Source: Roseivirga spongicola (GTDB taxonomy: Bacteria > Bacteroidota > Bacteroidia > Cytophagales > Cyclobacteriaceae). Taken from it: a DNA stretch of 64,000 nt. A program made the translations under genes and the position numbers. How positions within the stretch are numbered: the first letter of the stretch is position 1; each line of letters starts with the position of its first letter. Under the pieces are notes generated by a model. It did no database searches. It was not told the origin of the DNA and worked only from the letters and a program-made list of their open reading frames with translations. The stretch is from positions 558,001-622,000 of the forward strand of contig NZ_LRPC01000001.1 in the NCBI RefSeq assembly GCF_001592965.1, given 5' to 3'. Positions 35,547 through 44,680 of the stretch are shown piece after piece.

Positions 35547-35629
35547 GTTATTTAATGTTAGGTTAACGTAGAGGTTTATATCATATTGTGCTGGTTAGGG
35601 TAAGACAAACTTTTGTTTTAGAATAATCT

Positions 35630-35660
35630 CAAATGTATCAAAAGTTGAAAACAAAGCAAA
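35630..35660 (-). promoter_or_regulatory. Bacteroidetes-type promoter of the sigma-factor gene
   Basis: On minus: TTTG (complement of 35657-35660), a 19-base spacer, then TACATTTG (complement of 35630-35637). Full match to the TTTG-N19-TAnnTTTG consensus. The transcript should have a leader of about 75 nt before the ATG at 35546. Confidence 0.75.
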
Positions 35661-35803
35661 TTTGCTAACTATTTCTTTCGTTTTATTTTCTGGATTAATC
35701 CATTTAACGACTCCAAATAAAGTGCAATGATTATGCCAAAAAGCCCTCAATAATTCTGTTTAAAAGACTTAATTGAACTAGAACATTTAGCAATCAGCTC
35801 TGT

Positions 35804-35811
35804 TATCTTTG
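35804..35811 (+). promoter_or_regulatory. Possible -7 box of uvrA (very short leader)
   Basis: TATCTTTG matches TAnnTTTG and lies just 7 bp before the uvrA ATG, so a transcript from it would be leaderless or nearly so. The -33 region has TTG at a non-standard distance. No LexA box was recognised. Confidence 0.35.
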
Positions 35812-35818
35812 CAATCTC

Positions 35819-38635
35819 ATGTCAAAAACAACTGCTTTAGAACATACCCCTATCGATCAGCTTGACCCTAAGGAGTTTATCATCATTAAAGGGGCGCGAG
35901 TTAACAACCTGAAAAACCTAAGTGTGGCTATTCCCCGAAACAAACTCGTGGTAGTTACAGGTCTTTCTGGTTCGGGGAAATCATCATTGGCATTCGATAC
36001 ATTATTTGCCGAAGGTCAACGAATGTATGTGGAAAGTCTGAGCAGTTACGCCCGTCAGTTCCTGGGTAGAATGGAAAAGCCTGAGGTAGACTATATTAAA
36101 GGCGTTTCCCCGGCTATAGCCATTGAGCAAAAAGTAAGTACAAGGAACCCACGATCTACTGTTGGAACCACAACGGAAATTTATGATTACCTAAAGTTGC
36201 TTTTCGCCCGAATAGGCAAAACCTATTCACCAATCAGTGGAAAGGAAGTTCAGCGTGATAGTGTCACTAGCATAGTAGAATTTATTCTTTCGAAAGAAGA
36301 AGGCACTAAGCTTATGATTCTTTGCCCTTTGATCACAAAAGAAGACAGAAGCTTAGAAGACGAATTAAACGTGCTTCTCCAGAAGGGCTATACCAGAGTC
36401 ATTTATGCTGGCCAACCACACTTTATTGAAGAGTTGCTTGAAAAGCCAAATGAGCTAAAGGAAGAGGATATTGAAATCCTAATCGACAGAGGAGTTGTTC
36501 AACATGATGAAGACACTCAATTCCGCTTCAGCGACTCGGTTCAAACCGCTTTGTTCGAAGGCCAGGGCGATTGCATCATAGATATTCCAGGAGAAGGTAG
36601 AACTAGCTTCTCAGATAGATTCGAAGCAGACGGAATGCTCTTTGAAGAGCCAAGCGTAAACCTGTTTACTTTCAATAATCCTTACGGAGCTTGTAAAAGG
36701 TGTGAAGGGTTCGGCAAGATTTTAGGAATTGATCCTGACTTGGTGATTCCCGATAAATCACTTTCAGTTTACGATGGAGTCATTGCTCCTTGGAGAAGCG
36801 AAACCATGAGAAAGTGGCTGGCTCCATTACTAAAGCATGGTATTGAGTTCGACTTTCCAATTCATAGAGCTTATGCAGACTTGACCCACGAAGAGCAAGA
36901 AGTACTTTGGACAGGCAATAAGTACTTCAAAGGTCTCAATAAGTTCTTCGAATACTTAGAGTCGAAAACTCACAAGATTCAGTACAGAGTAATGCTTTCT
37001 CGTTACCGAGGAAGAACGGATTGTCCTGAATGCAAGGGTACAAGGCTGCGAAAAGATGCCTCTTATGTAAAGATTGAAAAGAAATCTATCACAGACTTGG
37101 TGTTGATGCCAATTGGAAGGCTTACCGATTTCTTTGAGCAATTGGAGCTGACAACACATGAGGAGAAAGTAGCAGGAAGATTGTTGAAAGAGATCAAAAA
37201 TAGAATTGATTATCTGCAACGAGTTGGCTTGAGCTACCTGACTTTGAATAGACTAACCAATACGCTTTCAGGAGGAGAATATCAGAGAATTAAGTTGGCT
37301 ACGTCTTTAGGAAGTGCCTTGGTTGGTTCTATGTACATATTGGATGAACCAAGTATCGGTCTTCACCCGAGAGATACCGACCGATTGATTTCTGTATTGA
37401 AATCACTTCGTGATTTAGGAAATACGGTAGTTGTGGTTGAGCATGAAGAAAAAGTGATGCAAGCCGCTGATGAAATTATTGATATTGGTCCTGATGCAGG
37501 GTCTAATGGTGGTGAATTGGTTTTTCAGGGAACATTACCTGATCTGATTGGGCAAGGAAATACGCATACTGCTCGCTTTCTGAATGGAACTGACAGAATG
37601 GAAGTTCCGAAGCAAAGAAGAAAGTGGAATGACAAACTGATTATCAAAGGAGCCAGAGAGAACAACCTGAAAAATATTGATGCTGAAATCCCTTTAGGAG
37701 TTCTATCTGTGGTTACTGGGGTAAGTGGTTCTGGAAAATCCACTTTGATTAAGCGAATTCTTTACCCGGCTTTGGGGAAAATGCTCGGTACAGTTGGTGA
37801 GCAAACGGGTAAGATGGAAGCCCTTGAAGGCAGCCTTAAAAAGGTAAGTCAGATTGAGTTTGTAGATCAGAACCCGATCGGAAAATCTTCAAGGTCCAAT
37901 CCAGTAACTTATGTAAAGGCTTATGATGCCATAAGAGCACTTTTCACGGATCAGCCATTAGCTAAGCAAAGAAACTATAAGCCAGCTTTCTTCTCCTTTA
38001 ACGTGGATGGTGGTCGATGCGAAACCTGCCAGGGAGAAGGTGTCGTGAAGATTGAAATGCAGTTTATGGCAGATATTCATCTGACATGCGAAAGCTGTAA
38101 AGGCCAGCGCTTTAAGCAAGAGATCCTAGAAGTGAAGTACAACGACAAGAACATTGCTGATGTACTAGACATGACAATAGATGATGCTATGGAATTTTTC
38201 GAAGGAGAAAAGTCCATCATCAATAAGTTGGCGCCACTGCAAGAGGTTGGACTCGGGTACATCAGACTTGGGCAGTCTTCTAATTCACTTAGTGGTGGTG
38301 AAGCTCAGAGAGTGAAACTGGCTTACTTCTTAGGTAAAGGTAAAAGTAGCAACAAAGATCATATCCTCTTTATATTCGATGAGCCAACCACGGGGCTTCA
38401 TTTCCATGATATCAGCAAGCTGATGTACTCCATCAACGCGCTGATCGAACAAGGTAATTCTGTACTCATCATTGAGCATAACACCGAAGTCATCAAATGT
38501 GCTGATTGGATTATCGATTTAGGTCCAGAAGGTGGTGATGCTGGAGGTAAGGTCTGCTATGCCGGAACGCCTGAGGATATGGTGGTGCTAAAAGACGAAA
38601 ACCATACGGCTAAGTATTTGGCTGAGGTACTTTAA
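35819..38635 (+). CDS. uvrA: Excinuclease ABC subunit A
   Basis: Damage-sensing ATPase of nucleotide excision repair, 938 residues. Two ABC modules are complete: Walker [21 protein letters not shown] and [17 protein letters not shown], signatures [14 protein letters not shown] and [14 protein letters not shown], and Walker B regions [11 protein letters not shown] and [12 protein letters not shown]. Zinc modules are seen as [19 protein letters not shown], and CETCQGEG with CESCKGQRF. The [19 protein letters not shown] UvrB-binding region is present. Monocistronic; the end is followed by C-rich repeats. No uvrB nearby. Confidence 0.97.
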   Translation: MSKTTALEHTPIDQLDPKEFIIIKGARVNNLKNLSVAIPRNKLVVVTGLSGSGKSSLAFDTLFAEGQRMYVESLSSYARQFLGRMEKPEVDYIKGVSPAIAIEQKVSTRNPRSTVGTTTEIYDYLKLLFARIGKTYSPISGKEVQRDSVTSIVEFILSKEEGTKLMILCPLITKEDRSLEDELNVLLQKGYTRVIYAGQPHFIEELLEKPNELKEEDIEILIDRGVVQHDEDTQFRFSDSVQTALFEGQGDCIIDIPGEGRTSFSDRFEADGMLFEEPSVNLFTFNNPYGACKRCEGFGKILGIDPDLVIPDKSLSVYDGVIAPWRSETMRKWLAPLLKHGIEFDFPIHRAYADLTHEEQEVLWTGNKYFKGLNKFFEYLESKTHKIQYRVMLSRYRGRTDCPECKGTRLRKDASYVKIEKKSITDLVLMPIGRLTDFFEQLELTTHEEKVAGRLLKEIKNRIDYLQRVGLSYLTLNRLTNTLSGGEYQRIKLATSLGSALVGSMYILDEPSIGLHPRDTDRLISVLKSLRDLGNTVVVVEHEEKVMQAADEIIDIGPDAGSNGGELVFQGTLPDLIGQGNTHTARFLNGTDRMEVPKQRRKWNDKLIIKGARENNLKNIDAEIPLGVLSVVTGVSGSGKSTLIKRILYPALGKMLGTVGEQTGKMEALEGSLKKVSQIEFVDQNPIGKSSRSNPVTYVKAYDAIRALFTDQPLAKQRNYKPAFFSFNVDGGRCETCQGEGVVKIEMQFMADIHLTCESCKGQRFKQEILEVKYNDKNIADVLDMTIDDAMEFFEGEKSIINKLAPLQEVGLGYIRLGQSSNSLSGGEAQRVKLAYFLGKGKSSNKDHILFIFDEPTTGLHFHDISKLMYSINALIEQGNSVLIIEHNTEVIKCADWIIDLGPEGGDAGGKVCYAGTPEDMVVLKDENHTAKYLAEVL

Positions 38636-38796
38636 CCCCTCCGCCCTAAAGGGCACCTCCCCTTGGTAAGGGGAGGAGTCAGTAAAACTGGCTTGATACT
38701 TAGAGTAAAAATTCACATTACTTTGAACCAATAAGGAAGAGACTTATCTCTTGACGAGTCTAGCTCCCCCCCTTATTTAGGGGGAGTTGGAAGGCG
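38636..38796. repeat. C-rich/G-rich hairpin repeats between uvrA and the dehydratase gene
   Basis: Three short hairpins fill this gap: GCCC-TAAA-GGGC (38643-38654), CCTCCCCTT-GGT-AAGGGGAGG (38656-38676) and CTCCCCC/GGGGGAG (38764-38770, 38780-38786). The same CTCCCCTT/AAGGGGAG theme occurs near 23.96 kb. They lie between convergent genes and may also slow transcription. Confidence 0.55.
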
Positions 38797-39744
38797 TTAG
38801 AAAGGCAGCTTCGCCAAATCCACATTTCCCCCTGTCAAAATCACCCCTACTTTTTTACCAGCGAAAACATCCTTATTCTTCAAAATAGCAGCGAATGGTA
38901 CGGCACATGAAGGTTCAATGATAATCTTCATTCGTTCCCAAATAATGCGCATGGCTGCTACGATTTCTTCATCGGATACAAGAAAAATATCTTTCACCAG
39001 CTCTTTAATAATTTCGAAGTTTTTATCGCCCATGCTAGCCAAAAGGCCGTCAGCTATACTCGATGGTTTTTCTACTTTGGTGATAGTTCCAGCCTCCATA
39101 GAAAGGTAGGTGTCTTTGGCTCCTTCAGGTTCGCCTGCATAAACAGTCATTTCAGGATTATAGTAAAGGGCAGAAAGTGCACTGCCAGCTAAAAGTCCAC
39201 CGCCACCAACTGGAGCTATAATTATATCTAGGTCAGGTTGGTCTTCAATCAGTTCTTTCGCACAAGTAGCCTGACCAGTTATTACGGCATAATCATTATA
39301 AGGAGAGATAAAAGTGGCTCCAGTTTCTTCTTGAATTCTCGCAGAGTTTTCTTCTCTAGATTGCTGAGTAGGTTCACATAGGGTTATTTGAGCACCATAC
39401 CCTGCAACAGCCTTTTTCTTAACTTCAGGGGCGGTTTTTGGCATTACGATATAAGCAGGAACACCAGCCATTTTGGCTGCCAAAGCAATGGCTTGAGCAT
39501 GATTGCCAGAACTATGTGTAACAACTCCTTTCGATCTAGCTTCTTCGGGAAGTGAAAGCACTGCATTTATTCCACCTCGTGCTTTAAAGGCACCAATTTT
39601 CTGAAAGTTTTCACATTTGAAAAATAGTTCGGCACCTACCATTTCATTGATGCTTTGGCAAGTTAGAACAGGAGTTCTATGAATAAACGGCTGTATTTTT
39701 TCATGAGCAGCCTGAATATCAGATTGTGTTACCTTAAAAGCCAT
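38797..39744 (-). CDS. Threonine dehydratase / serine racemase-like PLP enzyme
   Basis: A 315-residue fold type II pyridoxal-phosphate enzyme. KIGAFKARGG carries the PLP-binding Lys, VTHSSGNHAQAIALAA the substrate loop, and VGGGGLLAGSA the phosphate-binding glycine loop. The catalytic domain alone is present, without the C-terminal ACT-like domain of biosynthetic IlvA, so a catabolic threonine/serine dehydratase or serine/aspartate racemase is likely; sequence alone does not decide. It starts two bases after the polA stop, so it is presumably co-transcribed with polA. Confidence 0.85.
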   Translation of the reverse strand: MAFKVTQSDIQAAHEKIQPFIHRTPVLTCQSINEMVGAELFFKCENFQKIGAFKARGGINAVLSLPEEARSKGVVTHSSGNHAQAIALAAKMAGVPAYIVMPKTAPEVKKKAVAGYGAQITLCEPTQQSREENSARIQEETGATFISPYNDYAVITGQATCAKELIEDQPDLDIIIAPVGGGGLLAGSALSALYYNPEMTVYAGEPEGAKDTYLSMEAGTITKVEKPSSIADGLLASMGDKNFEIIKELVKDIFLVSDEEIVAAMRIIWERMKIIIEPSCAVPFAAILKNKDVFAGKKVGVILTGGNVDLAKLPF

Positions 39745-39746
39745 AT

Positions 39747-42557
39747 CTAATGCGCTATTAACCAGTTTTCGCCAACTCCAACTTCTACCTCTAATGGTAC
39801 ATCTAAGTCTATGGCATTAGACATCAATTCAGGCACTTTAGACTTCATCAATTCTAACTCTGAATTGTGAACATCGAAGACCAATTCATCATGTACCTGC
39901 ATAATCATTTTAGACTTGAGCTTCTCTTCCTTCATCCATGAATGAATATTGATCATGGCTATTTTGATCATGTCTGCAGCACTACCTTGAATTGGAGCGT
40001 TGATGGCGTTGCGCTCTGCATGGCCACGAACGGTCATGTTCTTAGAGTGAATATCTCTCAGGTATCTTCTTCTGCCCAAAATGGTTTCCACATAAGTATG
40101 CTCTCGAGCATTATTTACCTGAGCATCCATATACTGTTTTACTCCCGGAAACTCATTGAAATATGCGGTAATGATTTGCTGCGCTTCCGTCCGGGAAATA
40201 CCGATGTTTTGAGATAAACCGAAGGCCGAGATACCATATATCAAACCGAAGTTTACTTCCTTGGCTTTTCGCCTCATGTCTCTATCTACCTCCTCGATAG
40301 GTACACCAAAAACCTTACTGGCTGTGATAGAGTGAATATCACGGCCTGATTTGAAGGCTTCAATCATGCTTTCATCTTTCGCGAAAGCAGCCACAATTCT
40401 CAACTCAATTTGCGAGTAGTCAGCTGCCATTAGAGTATATTCTTCAGAACGTGGAATAAAGGCTTTTCTAATTTCTCTTCCCTTCTCTGTTCTAATTGGG
40501 ATGTTCTGCAGGTTTGGATTGTTCGAGCTGAGTCTACCGGTGGCTGCCACGGCCTGACGGTAATCTGTGTGAACCAACCCATCGGCTGGGCTGATCATAT
40601 TCGGCAAAGCGTCTACGTAAGTAGACTTCAACTTCTGATATTCTCTGAACTCCAGTATGCGCTTAGCAATGTCGTGTTCAACGGCTAGTTTGGAAAGAAT
40701 ATCTTCTCCAGTAGCGTATTGCCCGGTTTTAGTCTTCTTTGGTTTGTCTACAAGCTTTAGTTTGTCGAAGAGAATGACTCCAAGTTGTTTTGGCGAGGCT
40801 ACGTTGAACTCTTCTCCAGCCAGCTCGTAAATCTCTTTTTCGGCTATAGCACTAGCTTCTTCCAGCTCCTTAGACATGTTGGAGAGCGTGTCAGTATCAA
40901 TCTTTACCCCATTGTATTCTATATCTGCCAGTACGTGCATTAATGGCATTTCAACTTCATCGAACAGCTTCTGAATTCGACCTTCATTGATCTGAGAGGC
41001 AAAAATGTTCTTCAATTGAAGGGTGATGTCGGCATCTTCGGCTGCATATTCAACCACTTTATGTACAGGAACATCTTTCATATTGCCTTGCTTGGCTCCT
41101 TTTTTACCAATCAAGTCCGTAATTGAGATAGGCGTATAATTGAGATAGTTCTCAGCAAGCACATCCATGTTATGTCTTGTGTCTGGATCTATCAGGTAAT
41201 GGGCAATCATGGTATCGAAGATTGGCCCCTTCACATCAATACCATAGTTTTTGAGTACCTGAACATCGTACTTGGCATTTTGCGCAATCTTTCCAATCTC
41301 AGGGTTTTCAAAAACCCCTCTAAACTCTTCTAAAATTTCTTGAGTTTCTTCTCTGTTTTCAGGTGTTGGTACATAATAAGCTTCACCAGCAACGTAGCTA
41401 AATGCCAAACCAACCATATTGGCTTCAATGGGTTCAAGGCTATCTGTTTCTGTATCGAAGCAAAACTCCTTTTGGGCTGAAAGGTACTTGACCAATCGCT
41501 TCCTCAGCTCAGGAGTGTCAATAAGATGATAGTTATGTTTGGTGTTAGAAGCATTGAGCTTCTCCTCAGGCATTGGAGTGTCATCTTTCTCCATAAGTGC
41601 TGGAGCGTCACCAAAAAGTGCCATTTGATCTGACGCAGCCTTCTTTGGTCTAGGACTCGCACTAGCGCTAGGACTACTTTCACCCAAAATTCTCTTGAGG
41701 GTGGTTCTAAATTCTAGGTCTTCAAAAACGGTTGTCAGCTTTTCTATGTTCGGCCCAGAATACTCCAGTTCCTTTTCATCGAATGTTACAGGAACTTCAG
41801 TATTGATTTTTGCCAATTTCTTGGAGAGTAAACCTTGATCTGCATTGGCAGCAATCTTTTCGCCTAGCTTCCCTTTAATACTCGCAGCATTTTCAATGAT
41901 GGCTTCCACAGAGCCATACTCTTTCAGAAGTTTAGAAGCAGTTTTTGGCCCTACTCCTGGAATACCCGGAATGTTATCTACCGAATCTCCTTGCAAGCCG
42001 AGCATATCAACTACCTGATCGATTCTTTCAATGTCCCACTTATCTAGCACTTGCTGAACCCCCATAATGTCTACCCCATTACCCATAAAAGCGGGTTTGT
42101 AGAGATAAACATGTTCTTCTACTAGTTGGCCATAATCTTTATCGGGAGTCATCATAAACACCTCGAATCCTGCCCTAGCAGCCTTTTTGGCTAAAGTACC
42201 GATTACATCATCAGCTTCGTATCCGTCTAATTCCAATACAGGAATGTTGAAAGCACGGACAATGTCTTTAACTATGGGAGTGCCAATTTTTATATCTTCT
42301 GGAGTTTCCTCTCGATTGGCTTTATATTCGCTGTATTCTTCATGCCTGAAGGTAGGTGCGCTGGTATCGAAAGCTACACCAATATGAGTAGGCTTCCTCT
42401 TATCAATAATTTCATATAAACTATTGGTGAAACCGAAAGGCGCTCCAGTATTGAGGCCTTTTGAATTGATTCTTGGGTTTTTACTGAAGGCGAAATGTGC
42501 TCTATAGATAAGCGCCATTGCGTCTAGCAGAAAGAGGGTTTTCTCGGGTTTACTCAT
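39747..42557 (-). CDS. polA: DNA polymerase I
   Basis: A 936-residue polymerase for gap filling and Okazaki-fragment processing. All three domains are present: 5' nuclease (LFLLDAMALIYRAHFAF, DGYEADDVIGTLA, IPGVGPKTASKLL), 3'-5' proofreading exonuclease (FCFDTETDSLEP, AQNAKYDVQVL, YAAEDADITLQL) and polymerase with motif A LMAADYSQIELRI, motif B RRKAKEVNFGLIYGISAFG and motif C MQVHDELVFDV. The proofreading residues look intact, unlike in some bacterial PolI. Minus strand, followed by the dehydratase gene at a 2-bp gap. Confidence 0.97.
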   Translation of the reverse strand: MSKPEKTLFLLDAMALIYRAHFAFSKNPRINSKGLNTGAPFGFTNSLYEIIDKRKPTHIGVAFDTSAPTFRHEEYSEYKANREETPEDIKIGTPIVKDIVRAFNIPVLELDGYEADDVIGTLAKKAARAGFEVFMMTPDKDYGQLVEEHVYLYKPAFMGNGVDIMGVQQVLDKWDIERIDQVVDMLGLQGDSVDNIPGIPGVGPKTASKLLKEYGSVEAIIENAASIKGKLGEKIAANADQGLLSKKLAKINTEVPVTFDEKELEYSGPNIEKLTTVFEDLEFRTTLKRILGESSPSASASPRPKKAASDQMALFGDAPALMEKDDTPMPEEKLNASNTKHNYHLIDTPELRKRLVKYLSAQKEFCFDTETDSLEPIEANMVGLAFSYVAGEAYYVPTPENREETQEILEEFRGVFENPEIGKIAQNAKYDVQVLKNYGIDVKGPIFDTMIAHYLIDPDTRHNMDVLAENYLNYTPISITDLIGKKGAKQGNMKDVPVHKVVEYAAEDADITLQLKNIFASQINEGRIQKLFDEVEMPLMHVLADIEYNGVKIDTDTLSNMSKELEEASAIAEKEIYELAGEEFNVASPKQLGVILFDKLKLVDKPKKTKTGQYATGEDILSKLAVEHDIAKRILEFREYQKLKSTYVDALPNMISPADGLVHTDYRQAVAATGRLSSNNPNLQNIPIRTEKGREIRKAFIPRSEEYTLMAADYSQIELRIVAAFAKDESMIEAFKSGRDIHSITASKVFGVPIEEVDRDMRRKAKEVNFGLIYGISAFGLSQNIGISRTEAQQIITAYFNEFPGVKQYMDAQVNNAREHTYVETILGRRRYLRDIHSKNMTVRGHAERNAINAPIQGSAADMIKIAMINIHSWMKEEKLKSKMIMQVHDELVFDVHNSELELMKSKVPELMSNAIDLDVPLEVEVGVGENWLIAH

Positions 42558-42608
42558 TCCATAAAGGTAAATCTTTCATGGAAAGTCAGAAAAAGGTTTC
42601 TATGCTAA

Positions 42609-44129
42609 TTAGTGGCTACCGAATGAAGGGCTTTGGGAAATAAGCTGAAGTGTGAATTCGAATGCTGAATCTTTCTTATTCAATAAGTCTGAATAAGACT
42701 GAGTTACCAAATGATCTGGAAAAGTACCGCGACCTTCAGAGTTATTAGACACATTAATAAACTCTTCATAAATAACAGGAACCTGAAGCATTGTTTGTGT
42801 ATTCGGAAGGCTGTAATTCAGAAGCATGTTGGCTGTTCTTCCATTGTGTCCACCACCTGTCTCTTCACCAACCAAAGTAACATTGTCCATGCTGCTCAAT
42901 ATTCTGGCTAAGTCTGCAGCAGCCGAGAAGGTCTTTCCTGAAGTCAAAACATAAATATTGCCATTAAAGGCTTTTCCCTCCCAATGAATACCAAGATCGA
43001 ATTGATCGTGCCAGTTTTGAGTTGTTCCAGCATAGCCATTTGCTTCGGCCAAATTAAAATGCTCCTTTAGATAGCTACCCGCATTTTCAACAACATCAGT
43101 AGAGCTGTTTGCTCCGTTTATAGCCACTAGGTAATCTGCTAATTCAATGTCTTGTGTTCTTACAAAGGTTTTGGAAGGGTCTATTAACTGACCGCCTCCC
43201 ATAAATTCATAGAGGAAATTTAAGATTCTACGATCTCCTCCCTCATTCAATCTTAAATCTATAATCAGGTTCTCGAAGTCAAACTCGTTAGACTCCTCAT
43301 TGTATCTTGAAGCTAACTGCTTAAAAAACCAGTCGGGATTGGCCTGAAACGTATTGAGTGTTAAAACTAAAGTCTGCAGCGAGTCTATAGCGTCTAAGTG
43401 CGTAAAGTGATAATATCTTTCGTTTAACTTGTAAACAGGTCGATAGTAGTTATTGGCTAACATTTTATTGCCTTCAATGCCTTCAATTGTTTGGGTTAAA
43501 TTCTCGCCAGAAGGTGTTTTAAAGGCTACCTCAAATACTCTTGAGGCACCATATTTCAAGAAGTAATAGTACCCGAAGCGGCTCTCTATATCTCTAATTG
43601 GTTTAGTAGCACTAAAGCCGTCTGTAACTGTTAGCTCACTCAACTCTTCGGTCATAGATTGAACGGGGTTTCCATTAATGCTGATTAATTCTGCACCCAA
43701 TGGAAGGTTCCCGTCCTCAAAATCGATGAAATAGGAGTCGTCTATAATTCTGATAGGATAGGGAAAGAATTGAGCTTGATCGTTGGCAGCCTTTAGTGTT
43801 TCAGTGTCTAAAGAAACTACGGTATGGCCACATCTGATTTTGTTATTGAGCTTAGAAAGAAGAATATCGAAGTCTTTAAAAGTAATAACATTTGGAAGTT
43901 CTGTAATAGTCTGATCGATTAGCTCTCTGAACTCAGACCTAGAGATAAACTGGTAAGGGTTGCCATGTTGCTGATCTATAATCTCGAAATAAAGCTCAAT
44001 ATCTTCAGCGGCATCATTTTTAGTAAGTAGCCTGTCTAGATTATCGTTAGCAAAAAGGATATTGGTTACTATCAGCAGAAAGCTGAAGAGGAATGTTAGG
44101 AAGGCACTACTAAGCAATTTCTTGTACAT
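42609..44129 (-). CDS. S41 family peptidase (tail-specific protease-like), exported
   Basis: The frame opens at 44192; I choose the ATG at 44129, which starts a signal/anchor segment (MYKKLLSSAFLTFLFSFLLI). The 506-residue product contains a short PDZ-like stretch (LPLGAELISINGNPVQSM) and a C-terminal S41 domain: NLIIDLRLNEGGDRRILNF, VLTSGKTFSAAADLARIL with the likely nucleophile Ser, and LVGEETGGGHNGR. It probably cleaves proteins in the periplasm; substrates are unknown. A good promoter lies about 310 bp upstream, leaving a long untranslated leader with hairpins. Confidence 0.82.
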   Translation of the reverse strand: MYKKLLSSAFLTFLFSFLLIVTNILFANDNLDRLLTKNDAAEDIELYFEIIDQQHGNPYQFISRSEFRELIDQTITELPNVITFKDFDILLSKLNNKIRCGHTVVSLDTETLKAANDQAQFFPYPIRIIDDSYFIDFEDGNLPLGAELISINGNPVQSMTEELSELTVTDGFSATKPIRDIESRFGYYYFLKYGASRVFEVAFKTPSGENLTQTIEGIEGNKMLANNYYRPVYKLNERYYHFTHLDAIDSLQTLVLTLNTFQANPDWFFKQLASRYNEESNEFDFENLIIDLRLNEGGDRRILNFLYEFMGGGQLIDPSKTFVRTQDIELADYLVAINGANSSTDVVENAGSYLKEHFNLAEANGYAGTTQNWHDQFDLGIHWEGKAFNGNIYVLTSGKTFSAAADLARILSSMDNVTLVGEETGGGHNGRTANMLLNYSLPNTQTMLQVPVIYEEFINVSNNSEGRGTFPDHLVTQSYSDLLNKKDSAFEFTLQLISQSPSFGSH

Positions 44130-44435
44130 CGTTAACCCTGTTTTTTGTTCATCAGGGCGATGTTCAAGTGGCTGTTTTGACATTAATTTCACAGCCTCAA
44201 ATTCCGTTGAACTCCTTTAGTTCGTTAGAGAGATAAACGGATTCTGCACATTGGGTATTTTACTTAAAACAACGGTAAAATACCTATGTCACCCTGAAGG
44301 CAGGGCGTAGGAAAATACTATGTAGCGCACGCATAAACGTAGCTGCTAGTTCGATACAGGTTGTTTGGTAAAGTGGCCTAGGAATTAAGTTTTAAGATGA
44401 GGTGTGTTAAGTTATTGGTGTATGTGAAAGTGTTA
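44130..44435 (-). promoter_or_regulatory. Long 5' leader of the S41 peptidase gene with two hairpins
   Basis: Transcription from the promoter at 44436-44465 would start near 44429, about 300 nt before the chosen ATG. The leader contains a 10-bp stem GGTATTTTAC/GTAAAATACC (44254-44263 and 44275-44284) and CCCTG-AAGG-CAGGG (44292-44305). No known riboswitch class was recognised and no T-run follows either stem. If translation began at the upstream in-frame start (44192) the leader would be about 240 nt. Confidence 0.4.
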
Positions 44436-44465
44436 CAAATATACAGAAAATTGCATTTCGAACAA
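44436..44465 (-). promoter_or_regulatory. Bacteroidetes-type promoter of the S41 peptidase gene
   Basis: On minus: TTG (complement of 44463-44465), a 19-base spacer, then TATATTTG (complement of 44436-44443). It agrees with the phylum's housekeeping promoter except for the first base of TTTG. Confidence 0.65.
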
Positions 44466-44512
44466 TTAATGACGTTTTTCACATACAATAAAACGTTTTT
44501 CGAAGCAATTAA
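44456..44512. repeat. Direct repeats in the divergent promoter region
   Basis: TTTCGAACAATTAAT (from 44456) recurs as TTTTCGAAGCAATTAAT (ending near 44512), and ACGTTTTTC occurs after the first and before the second. The first copy covers the -33 element of the S41 promoter, so the repeats could be operators. The rest of the gap up to 44680 is A/T rich and shows no gene; it must hold the promoter of the DUF5723 gene. Confidence 0.4.
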
Positions 44513-44680
44513 TATAAGTAGGTACAAATGTTATTATTTCGAGAATTTCTAATTATCAGAACATTATTTCGTTTCCGTGTTTGAGTTCAGTTTAATTTGA
44601 ATGAACTTGACTCAAAATGCCCAATCTTAGATGAGTGAAAAAAAAGTCAAAAATTCTTATGTAAAAAGCACTAAAAGCAG

